Origin: Druceiella hillmani
Lineage: Eukaryota > Arthropoda > Insecta > Lepidoptera > Hepialidae
NCBI GenBank assembly: GCA_039881145.1
Contig: JAYKKI010000008.1
Location: forward strand, 33,986,501 to 34,050,500
DNA: 64,000 bases
Direction of reading: 5' to 3'
The notes below the pieces were generated by a model. It searched no databases, was not told where the DNA came from, and saw only the letters and a list, made by a program, of their open reading frames with translations. A program made the position numbers and the translations under genes. Of this stretch, positions 55,840-64,000 are shown piece by piece; the first letter of the stretch is position 1, and every line of letters begins with the position of its first letter.

Positions 55840-56395
55840 CCAAAAATGTTGCTGAACAATAAAGGCTGATAAAGGAATATTTTTACATCGAACTCCCCGT
55901 CGTGTCAACTTTAGAAATTTGGAAATTTTGTGCAAAAATAAAATACTGGAAGAATTATCAAACTGATTAGAATCGGACAGTTTGGAGTGTGCTCTTTTTA
56001 TTCCGAACTAAATGCATTATTTACAATTCAACAATAATAGGAGGAAAGCTGAAGATATAATAGACATTACAAATACAGATTTAAATGAAATTTATGTCAA
56101 AAATACATTTTGAGTTTTATAGGTGACTAGAGTAAATTGATAAAAATTTATTGCATAGAACCAAAGGATTACATTTTAACAGTATAAAATTTGTCAGGAA
56201 AAAAATATTAAGGAATTAAGATATAACAATGGCGAAGAACATGTGAATTCCAAAATATTTGAAGTTTTGAAGTTTGAAGTTTTAGACGATAATAAAAACG
56301 TGCCCCGTATATATGCCCCTGACACAGGGCAAAATATATAATAAGACAATTATGAATATGGACCAGATGTCTTTTCGCTGAAACAAAAGGTAACA
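55840..56395 (+). pseudogene. copia relic: integrase
   Basis: Readable pieces are RRVNFRNLEILCKNKILEEL (55905-55960), the pre-integrase zinc-finger region with degraded His and Cys, then NNRRKAEDIIDITNTDLNEI, then EEHVNSKIFEVL and, in another frame, YNKTIMNM (56335). These follow the copia integrase from the zinc finger through the catalytic core to the stretch after the last acidic residue. Several stops and frame changes. The LINE insertion begins shortly afterwards. Confidence 0.8.
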
Positions 56396-56399
56396 AATA

Positions 56400-58215
56400 T
56401 TATCGTTCTAAAGTACTGCTCATTTGAGCTCATTATCTTCGTCATAAAGAACAACGAAAACAAAGAGCTTTATAAGACGAAGAGGCATAGATACAAAAAA
56501 TGGAGAAGAGAAGAAGAAAACAATGGGAAACAAAAAGATAAGAGAGCGGAAGGACCTAAGAGACCTTTCTATTTAGATATAAACAGCATATGAAAGATAT
56601 TCCAGAAAACTAGCGCATGTCAAGATAAGACAGATAATGATCTAATAGAAAAATCTGTTGGAGTAAAGTAATGGCGTGAGCACTTCAACGAACTGGAAAC
56701 CCCTAACATCCTGCCCCCATTCAACAATGTTGAAGAGTAACTGCGGATACTCACGTTATATGAGGTGCAACGAGTTACGCGCTACTTAAAAACAGTAAGG
56801 CACCGGGTTTGGACTCTCGAAAACTGAATGCATGTGTTTATCAATAAGACCTGGTAAGATGAACAAATGTCCGAATACGGGAATTTCGCAATAATCATGC
56901 ATATATTCGTGAAAGTATAGAAAACCGTGCACTGTAACTGCAGAGGCATTTCTAAACTTTCAGCTGCCTACAACGTCTTTTCGGGAGTACTATAGGAGAC
57001 TTATATACATTTTATAGGAGACCGAGCGTGTCTGCTTTAGTGCTTGGATCTACATGCTGTACAAAATACTTAAAAAGACTTATGAGTACGGCACGGACTT
57101 CCACCTCATATTTGTTGACTTTAAGTAATCATTTAATAGTGTCAACCGTACATATATCCTCTTCAATATGAACCATCATATGCAATCGGTATGCCCAACA
57201 AGGTAGTGCATCTTGTTTACGTGACCCCGAAACTCTCCAGGTCCGTCGTAATAATATAGAACGAATTAACAGAGCCCGTTGAAATCACCTCAAGAGTCAA
57301 GCAAGGTAACGCGCTAACCACTATTGTCTTCAGAATTGTTCTGAAGGCTAAACATCAATGGGCCGATCAACGATAACACTTCCCAGATTGCGGCGTATGT
57401 TGATAACATAGTCGTCACCGGCAGATCTAAAGTTGAATGGTAGTAGACAGCTTGAATTTTGTGACAGAAGTAAACATTTGTGGGCTTTATGTGAACGCCT
57501 CTAAAACTAGATACCTCGCGACAAGGAGATAACCCAGGCCGCTTTCAAACATATTTTCTAGAGCTTACACTAACCAGAAAAGGGAGAGCTTTTAATATTT
57601 GTGGTCCGTACTAACCAGTCTGAACAAGGTTGAGCAAGAAGTAAAAAATAGGATTATATTGGGCAATAAAAGTTTCTACGGGTGTGACAACTCTTAAGCT
57701 CAGCATAAAAGTTTATCATCTACTAGACTATCCTAAAACCTATTCTGACTTAGTTGTGCAATAATTGGACTTTAAATTAGAGAGGTACGAAAGTTTGTCA
57801 TTCGTGAAATGAAAGTAATCAAAAAATCTTTGAGTTAGTGAAAGAGATGGATAGCACGTATCGTATATGGATGAACTATGAATCGGAAGCATTGACAGGA
57901 CAAGAAATCATTGTTAGGTTTTGTAAGTCACAGCGCCTAAGATGGGCAAGTCATGTGGAAAGAAATCCGGACAACAGGATCGCAAAAATTACAACCAGAT
58001 CGATACTGCAACAAAAGAGACCAACTGGTGAGTCTAGGAAACGATGTGTGGATGGGAAAGTTCACCAACTGGAATTATGACCGATTGTGTGGAGGAAGAC
58101 CTCAAAAGAATGAAAAGTTCATCAACCGGAATTAGAGGCAAATAATCGAGTTAGGTGGAGAAAAACTGTGGAAGAGGCCAAGATTCACAAAGGGTTGAAG
58201 CGTCACTGGAAGCTA
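56400..58215 (+). pseudogene. LINE reverse transcriptase nested in the copia relic
   Basis: Order of motifs on the plus strand: WREHFNELETPNILPPF (56673), KNSKAPGLDS (56788, N-terminal signature), FHLIFVDFK and SFNSVNR (57098-57148, motif A with Asp present), AAYVDNIVVTGRS (57389-57428, motif C where YADD has become YVDN), VEQEVKNRIILGNKSFYG (57630), and finally SQRLRWASHVERNPDNRIAK (57929-57988) and EEAKIHKGLKRHW. This is the standard layout of insect endonuclease-reverse transcriptase LINEs. The endonuclease part is missing, so the copy is 5'-truncated. Stops and frameshifts are frequent. It is a different family from the one at 5.3 and 45.7 kb, and the WASHV motif is closest to that of the 0.95-kb fragment. 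Confidence 0.88.
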
Positions 58216-58249
58216 CTTATTTGAAAAGCCGGACAATGGCAAATACTAT

Positions 58250-58520
58250 TGAAAAAAGATACACAAGATTGAGCTAGGATTATTAATTGGCTATACAGAA
58301 GAAGGATACTGAGTTCTAATTAACAGGTAATGATCGCTCGATATATTGACATATTGACCAAGATGCTAAACTAATGGAATTTAAAGAAACACAGGACGTA
58401 AATATGATAAAAGAGAAAGAAGAAAAGAGACTAATTGAAAGAGAAATGAGACGGATAATGGTCATCATGGTAAGATATTAAAGTTCGAACGACTGAAGGG
58501 GCAAATTAATGGCCCGGTAT
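58250..58520 (+). pseudogene. copia relic: region between integrase and reverse transcriptase
   Basis: KIELGLLIGYTEEGY-like text at 58264-58310 (IELGLLIGYTEEGY with the usual G(Y/F)xxxGY), then VLINR and VMIARYIDIL. This is the conserved segment before the reverse transcriptase in copia polyproteins, followed by a charged, Lys/Glu-rich linker at 58385-58460. It proves that the copia reading resumes after the LINE. Confidence 0.8.
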
Positions 58521-58613
58521 GATTTCATGAAGGTTTGTTAAATTATTTTATAACTGTGGATTATTGTGATGCTGTGATTCCAGGAGACGACATCTTGTGA
58601 GAATTAAATGAAT

Positions 58614-58649
58614 GGAGACGTGGTTAATCCTTCGATTAACCACGTCTCC
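58614..58649. repeat. perfect 15-bp hairpin
   Basis: ggagacgtggttaat (58614-58628) pairs exactly with 58635-58649; the loop is ccttcg. It lies in the linker of the copia relic. It may be a small inversion-duplication. Confidence 0.88.
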
Positions 58650-58739
58650 ACGGAAGCCTTGGCAAAAAAAAAATACTTGAACTCTGGTAAGCAAGTTTAG
58701 AAGAAAAAACGGGTTTCAGATATGAAATGTATGTACAAG

Positions 58740-58914
58740 AAAAAAACTACACGATACGTATAAAATATAATTGGTAAGTAGATGCTTTCAAGACAATGAT
58801 AACGTCGATGAAATCTATTCACCTGTTGCCAAAATACAAAACGCTTAAATTATTTCTTCTATATCGCTGCAAAAATAGTTTAACCCGTCAAATTTCGAAT
58901 GACTAACTGATAAA
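58740..58914 (+). pseudogene. copia relic: reverse transcriptase, N-terminal part
   Basis: RCFQDNDNVDEIYSPVAKIQ at 58781-58840 matches the start of the RVT_2 domain, and after a frame change TLKLFLLYRCKNSLTRQI continues it. The match ends at about 58910. Confidence 0.88.
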
Positions 58915-60600
58915 TTAGAATGAAACATGTCTTATAATCTTTCTTAAACGATACTGAATAAACACTGAATCATTAATCAACTTGGCCCCATTATTGTTCG
59001 GTTGGAGCGGCGAAAGTAACTAATTGAAATCAGTTGACCGTGGTTCGCGAACTGCGCGGTGTGTTTTGTGAGATTGTTTTAGGAAATAGAATAATCAGCG
59101 TGATAAGTTTGCAAACATTTATATTATTTTAAATTAAAATAATCAGTGTCTCTTGTAAATTATGATTATTTACTTTGTTTTTTTTTTTAATATCTTACAA
59201 TTAATTCGATCTACATCGTATTCGAGTACGCGATAGTATTAGTTTTCAAAATAATTATAATCATAATATTATGTATTTAATGATAAAATAATAAAAAAAT
59301 AGGTTTACAAATAAGAATTATATCCAAAAAGATGTATCACGATCGCATACAATGCGTGGTGTCAAAAACAAATTTATTATTATTTTTGGAATGCTGAAAG
59401 CATTCCAAAAATTGCCAGAAGAATATTTTTTTTTTATTTTGACGTTTACGTATATACAAATGGAAGTATACAATTTGAGTAATAAATACTATTTCACCCG
59501 GTATTATTATAGTAATATGTATTTTAATCATTTTTAATCATTTCATTTTATTTTGTAACGTAGATGAGTTATAGATACCAAACTCTTTTCGATTTCCAAA
59601 ATTTTGTGTTACTGAATAATGTCTAAATGCACCAATATAATTTCTATACATAAAATTCTCATCAATATTAGATTGTCATAATTTAAATTTTATTTCAGTG
59701 CAATTTTAAACAGTATTGAATTCGTAATGCTATATTATTTTGCCAATTGTTTCATGAGTTTCCTGACCTAAGGTCATATTACTATATAGCCATTATAATC
59801 GATTTCAATTCCAACATAGCCTTTTACTTTATCGAAATTCTTTATTTTAAATTGGTTACACAGCTGTTTTTTCCAGCAAATTATTTTCTTTGCAAAATAT
59901 CAAGAAAACATCCACAAACAACAAAATACTCAAGTTATATTCTCTTTTCACATATTTAACCACTTTTCCAATAATTTTTAAGTTTATATCCTTTTTTTAA
60001 GAATCATGTCCCAAATTCAAGAAAGTAAGTTGTAATATTAAAACTTAGGTAATTGAACTATAATGATTTTTTATCTGCGCGGCAAAAAACATTCATACTT
60101 TGTGATACTTCCACAAATTTTATGAATTTTTTCGAGTATTTTTGTATGATTTGAGTTGATAAAGGTTATAAAGTTTATTTTGAAAATTAATTTGAGATTG
60201 TCTTGAATAAAAGCTTGAATTTTATCTGCTGTAGTTCATGAAATAATCAAATAATTAAAAATCGGAAAAATTAGTGATAAATTGGTCTTTTAAACATTTA
60301 ATAACATTTTTTGATATCTTTTTATATACTCATGAATAAAAAATTATACCATCATTTAGGAATTTCCATAGCTTTTTCGAATTCACATGGTTAAAAATAG
60401 TATTGATATGAAGTAATTAAATACTATTTGCAACCATATAATTAATTAAAAACTTTTTGCCACCAGAAATTTCTGTAATTGGTTGATAATTAACTCTGGC
60501 GGTGCAGCTGTGGGAATATCAACGTTACAGCCCTTCTGCCTAAATTCGTAAACTAGCCTCCGGGTGGAAGGGTTGTTGAAATAGTAGAATGTTCATCAGT
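58915..60600. other. 1.7-kb interruption of the copia relic
   Basis: AT-rich DNA that separates the two halves of the reverse transcriptase. It starts with a GC-richer patch at 58990-59080 and ends with another at 60490-60580 ('cagcccttctgc' and 'ggtggaagggttg', near-inverted). Between them I recognise nothing. It could be a further inserted element, a deletion scar filled with other DNA, or both. The short frames at 59337-59959 have no family resemblance. Confidence 0.45.
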
Positions 60601-60609
60601 TGGATGTAA

Positions 60610-60930
60610 ATGCCAAAATTATATCTTAAGTTTATACTAATAAGCCACTTGCTTATGAAGATGCTACCAAGTTTATAAACTTTACAAAACCCTTTATATA
60701 TTTAAGGAAAGTTCACTACTCCCAACTACCTCGTAATCTTCTTCTGTTTAAAACTACACTGAAATAAAAATTAAATTAAAACAATCTAGTATTAATGAGA
60801 ATTTTAGGTTCAGATATTTTATTGGTGCGCTATTGTGTATTAGTTCTGTAACTGGACCAGACATATCATTCAGCGTTAAGTCATTTTCACATTTATAATG
60901 AAACACAACATTTATAATGAAACACAACAT
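60610..60930 (+). pseudogene. copia relic: reverse transcriptase, C-terminal part
   Basis: FRYFIGALLCISSVTGPDIS followed by FSVKSFSHL at about 60808-60897 is the well-known '(Y/F)R.L(I/V)G.L.Y...TRPDI.(F/Y)(A/S)V' segment. Downstream, 'aacacaacatttataatga' is triplicated in tandem (60901-60945). Confidence 0.88.
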
Positions 60931-61019
60931 TTATAATGACACACGCTTCAAATATTGATTCTGCATTCTGAAATATTTGTATTTGACAATGTACCTTAAA
61001 TTAACTTATAATAATGAAT

Positions 61020-61575
61020 GTATTATTGATGAAATAGGTGACAAAAGAGGATTTTTGTTGAGATTATCCATTAACGCAATATTTTGGAAATCAAAGGAAC
61101 AGTTCAGTATAAATAACTCATCTACGTTATATAGATAAATATGTAGCTTTGTCAGAGGCTGTGACTGAAATTGTTTTTTTGTTGTATGTGCTTAATGATT
61201 AGCGCATTTTAAATTTACGTGAATAATACGGGTACAACTGTGATTGCTAAATATAATAATTTTACTAAAAACTCAAGTCTATTATCATTTTGTTCACGAA
61301 GATTGTAATAATAGAACTATTAAAATTGTTACAGTTAATCCAGATGTGCTCAATAATCTCTTTTTTTGAATCGATTAGCGCGTTTTAAATTTACGTGGAT
61401 AATTCGGGTACAACTGTGATTGCTAAATATAATAATTTTACTAAAAACTCAAAGCATACTGAAGTCTATTAACATTTTGTTCACGACAATTGTAATAATA
61501 GAAGTAATAAAATTGTTAATATTAATTCAGATGACAATGTTGCTGATATGTTTACTTAATCTTAAGAAACAGTGA
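61020..61575 (+). pseudogene. copia relic: RNase H and C-terminus
   Basis: IDEIGDKRGFLLRLSINAIF and KSKEQ at 61025-61100, DKYVALSEAVTEIVFLLYVL at 61135-61192, YVDNSGTTVIAKYNNFTKNS at 61397-61456, and DDNVADMFT at 61531-61557 cover the RNase H domain and the end of the polyprotein in order. The segment from YVDN is present twice because of a tandem duplication. Confidence 0.88.
61193..61550 (+). repeat. tandem duplication inside RNase H region
   Basis: 61193-61370 and 61371-61550 are two copies that both contain 'gattgctaaatataataatt', 'ttactaaaaactcaa', 'attttgttcacga', 'ttgtaataatagaa' and 'attcagatg' or 'atccagatg'. The second copy keeps the original coding text better; the first lacks 'gcatactga'. 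The unit is about 178 bp. Confidence 0.9.
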
Positions 61576-61650
61576 AATTTGTTAAATTCCGTGATATATT
61601 AAACTTAATTTAAACTGCTTTAATATAAATAAATATAAAACTAAGAAGGC

Positions 61651-61800
61651 CTATTGGAAATAATGCATTCCTTTTGGCTGACAATTTAAAGTGTGTGATT
61701 TTGCTTTGTACAAAGTTAGTAGGAATAGTTACGTTTATGTATAATGAAACGAGTAAATTAACAAGTATTATTCGACTATATAAAGCGGACAGTATGTACA
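61651..61800 (+). repeat. possible 3' LTR of the copia relic
   Basis: Follows the end of the polyprotein by about 80 bases. 'aagaaggcc' then tattggaaataatgcattcc looks like a degraded polypurine tract and the LTR start, analogous to tattggattaaa in the other copia element. No second copy was found, so the call is weak. Confidence 0.35.
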
Positions 61801-62463
61801 ATCATTTTAAAAATATGATAGTGAACTGAAAGGTTTATTCAAAAATTATTTTATAACGTTTTTTCCCATTTTACCAAAAAAAAAATTTAAATATAAATGG
61901 ATGGAATGTAAAAAAGTCAAGTATCCTAGTTTTTTTCAACCGTTAATATTTTTTCAGCTTTATTTCAATAACATTTGCAAGGAGTGAATATAAGATCTGA
62001 ATCTATACTCGTATGGTTCACAATATGAAATTTTTAAATAGTTTATACAGTTGGTTGGTACCATGTCTGTTCGTGGGTTTACAGCAAATTTATTTAAATT
62101 AGAGTTTAAAAACCGGTCATTATTATCTATCGGTCTGTCGGTGAAATTTTATTTATACTTAGTGTGCATTTGACTAGTATTTTGATAATTTAACTGTCTA
62201 TCGATAATCTTAAAAGCTTAAATTGAAACGAACAAATGTTAAAAGTGGTGCACCGAAAGAAATATAAATAATATAATAAATAAAATAATTTCCATAATAA
62301 CAATAAATAGTGATACTAAGTGTTTGTTTTATTCATACTATTTTCTTTCTTATTGTATGAATTAGTAAATTTTTTCACCTCAATAGTTGGCCATGTGCGT
62401 TATAACATTTTTGTACTACATTTTGTCATTTTTAATAACTATCGAAACCTTTTAGTTTCAGGA
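61801..62463. other. AT-rich DNA, nothing recognised
   Basis: No feature supported. Confidence 0.4.
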
Positions 62464-62510
62464 AAAGGATAAAGTTTTAACATTTCGTATGTGTTAAAAC
62501 TTTATCCTTT
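62464..62510. repeat. perfect 19-bp hairpin
   Basis: aaaggataaagttttaaca (62464-62482) pairs exactly with 62492-62510, with a 9-base loop. Confidence 0.9.
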
Positions 62511-62545
62511 AGAGTATTACTAAATTTGATTTTCGTTGATTCATG

Positions 62546-62597
62546 TTTAACAACAAAAGAAATAAACGCATATATGATTTCTTTTGTTTGTTAAATA
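62546..62597. repeat. imperfect 18-bp hairpin
   Basis: 'tttaacaacaaaagaaat' pairs with 'atttcttttgtttgttaaa' with a one-base bulge. It lies only 36 bp after the previous hairpin and is followed by 'caacaacaaagaaatcaaca', a related direct copy. Confidence 0.8.
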
Positions 62598-63050
62598 TGG
62601 ATCATCAACAACAAAGAAATCAACAAACAATTCTTTTGCAAAACAAATATTTTTTAATCAACGTATAAATAGTTAGCTACTAATATTTGTAACGAGAGAA
62701 ATTTGAAGAATTAAAAAACAAAATTGAACAATTTAATTTTTTTCATTCTTTGAACCAATTTCACCTTTAAATACGGGGTTATTTCTTTAAGTAAATATTC
62801 AAAAAAATTCTTGTTATTGCGATATTTAAATCATAATGCTACTTGTTGAGCTCATACATATAATTTACTCTGGGAATTAATGTAATCAGGGCCTATTACT
62901 TTCATTGACTGAATCATCATCCCTGTCTGATAATGATTGCAAAATGTTTATATTGACATTATTATATTATGAAATGCTTGTTGCTGGTTTTTAATAACTT
63001 TCAATTGTAATAATTTGAATGATTTTACACAAAATAGACCTTTAAGACGC
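62598..63050. other. AT-rich DNA, nothing recognised
   Basis: No feature supported. Confidence 0.4.
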
Positions 63051-63641
63051 GTAATGAATAATGGCAAGTCGCCCACCAAAAATAAACACGACGCTATTTA
63101 GGCCGAAATCAATACCAATTTGTTCTTTGTAGTTAAGGAAGTTATCTTAGTCAACCCAGTCGTTTATAATTCAGAATTGGAACGTCGAAACGCGTAAATC
63201 TCTAAAATTACATAGAAAAGTAACTAACTGTCGATAATCTAACTTATCGAAAAATAAGGGTCGAAACGTTATTGGGAAGCAACAGTCGTCATTACTATAC
63301 AACATCGAAAAGCTCGTGAGTGATTCATCCTCGTATGGAGAGGTAGCGAGCGGAGAGGGTTATTCCTATCTGTTGATATGTTGTTGATGTGCAAAATTGA
63401 ACTATTAGTTAGAACTTTTATCCACAGTAACACAAAAGCGCGGATAGATAGACTATGGAAACCGTTATGAGACGGGCCTTATGAAGTTATAATTAACAAG
63501 TTTCGATGTTCCAGTTCTGAATTATAAACGACTCGGTTGACTATGATAACTTCCGTAACTACAAAGAACAAATTGGTATTGATTTCGTCCCAAAATAGCG
63601 TCGTCTTTATTTTTGGTGGACGACTTGACATTATTCATTAC
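63051..63641. mobile_element. 591-bp element with 142-bp inverted arms
   Basis: 63051-63192 and the reverse complement of 63500-63641 agree at all but about eleven positions over 142 bases, for example 'cgaaatcaataccaatttgt' and 'tctttgtagttaaggaagtt' or its variant. The 307-bp middle is not palindromic, is less AT-rich than the neighbourhood, and has no coding capacity. This fits a non-autonomous foldback element or MITE. The outermost bases (gtaatgaataatg) do not match ends I know, and no target duplication is evident. Confidence 0.85.
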
Positions 63642-64000
63642 AAAGAACACTATGTCACTTGCCTTTAATAATTGCGAAGACATCGCGGTCTCGCTCCACG
63701 ATGTAGGAGAGAAGAGTTCGACTAATGGCTATTGTTTCTCTCGGGATAGCCGCGGGCTGGCGATGAATAACTTATACTTTAAGTGACCAATAGAAGGATT
63801 TCGATGCGACATAACTAAGATTGTTTGTTCGAGTATCTACTGAAATATTTTTTCACTTTTATTCATCGTGTCATGATTTGGCTTATATCTTCTATTATTT
63901 TCATCACTGTAAACGTGATACGTTTTATTACAGGAAAACTTTTAATATATTTATTGATGACTACATTTAAATTTCGACCAAAATTCTATATTTTGTCTAA
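63642..64000. other. mixed-composition DNA at window end
   Basis: 63650-63790 has a GC-richer patch ('gccgcgggctgg', 63750) adjoining the inverted-arm element and might belong to it. Nothing else recognised. Confidence 0.4.

Larger units (their letters stand above)
54970..61652 (+). mobile_element. large Ty1/copia relic with nested insertions
   Basis: Remnants of gag, protease, integrase, reverse transcriptase and RNase H occur in copia order across 6.7 kb on one strand. The relic is interrupted by a LINE (about 56400-58215) and by about 1.7 kb of other DNA (about 58915-60600). It is from a different copia lineage than the element at 17.87 kb, as the RNase H region and gag knuckles differ. 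There are many stops and no complete domain, so it is inactive. No 5' LTR was found; a possible 3' LTR start is at about 61651. Confidence 0.85.

Noticed and set aside
57838..58135. Two overlapping frames as separate genes
   Set aside because: Both are pieces of the same LINE reverse transcriptase tail in adjacent phases.
1..64000. Single new multi-gene system such as a defence island or biosynthetic cluster
   Set aside because: No set of intact neighbouring genes exists in the window; all coding traces are decayed transposon proteins.

Overview
This window looks like a transposon-derived, gene-poor stretch of an arthropod nuclear genome, probably an insect. The DNA is very AT-rich and broken by long (TA)n runs. 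Every coding trace I recognise belongs to eukaryotic transposons of families common in insects: Ty1/copia retrotransposons, several LINE fragments and a Tc1/mariner-like element. I see no intact host gene, no rRNA or tRNA gene that I would defend, no CRISPR array and no bacterial-type operon. Most open frames are short stretches that are open by chance in AT-rich DNA or run across microsatellites, and I left them out.

Large-scale layout. Much of 0.2-52 kb is built from diverged direct copies of a few non-coding blocks, which I name A to F. They recur in nearly the same order, D then B then C then (TA)n then E then A. D lies at about 0.2-1.46, 6.2-7.64, 21.6-23.05 and 28.44 kb. B lies at 2.25, 9.39, 24.89 and 41.7 kb. 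C lies at 3.7, 11.9, 26.5 and 43.5 kb. E lies at 15.4 and 24.24 kb. A lies at 16.8, 21.1, 23.4, 27.9, 40.8 and 46.45 kb. Block F is paired at 33.6-38.3 and 48.5-51.8 kb. Mobile elements sit as later insertions in this framework, and in three cases another copy of the block shows the uninterrupted site.

Recognisable mobile elements. There is a reverse-strand LINE piece at 0.94-1.25 kb with a likely target duplication. Fragments of a second LINE family lie at 5.2-6.0, 13.5, 23.94, 29.3-29.7 and 45.7-46.3 kb, some reaching its 3' tail. A deleted copia element with both LTRs lies at 17.87-20.70 kb. A mariner-like element at 46.71-48.06 kb has matching terminal inverted repeats, a TA target and a broken transposase. 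A second, larger copia relic at 54.97-61.6 kb has a LINE nested in it at 56.4-58.2 kb and a further roughly 1.7 kb interruption.

Structured DNA. The most striking items are a perfect 212-bp palindrome at 36477-36688, made from two LINE tails fused end to end, and a near-perfect 40-bp-stem hairpin at 38593-38683. A pair of 142-bp inverted arms lies at 63051-63641. Inside the mariner transposase is a 40-bp inverted copy of flanking DNA. There is also a local array of 'ACCGC..AAACGGT' units at 41784-41960, and two GC-rich alternating purine-pyrimidine tracts at 50.45 and 52.21 kb. All similarities were found by eye; no alignment or database search was run.
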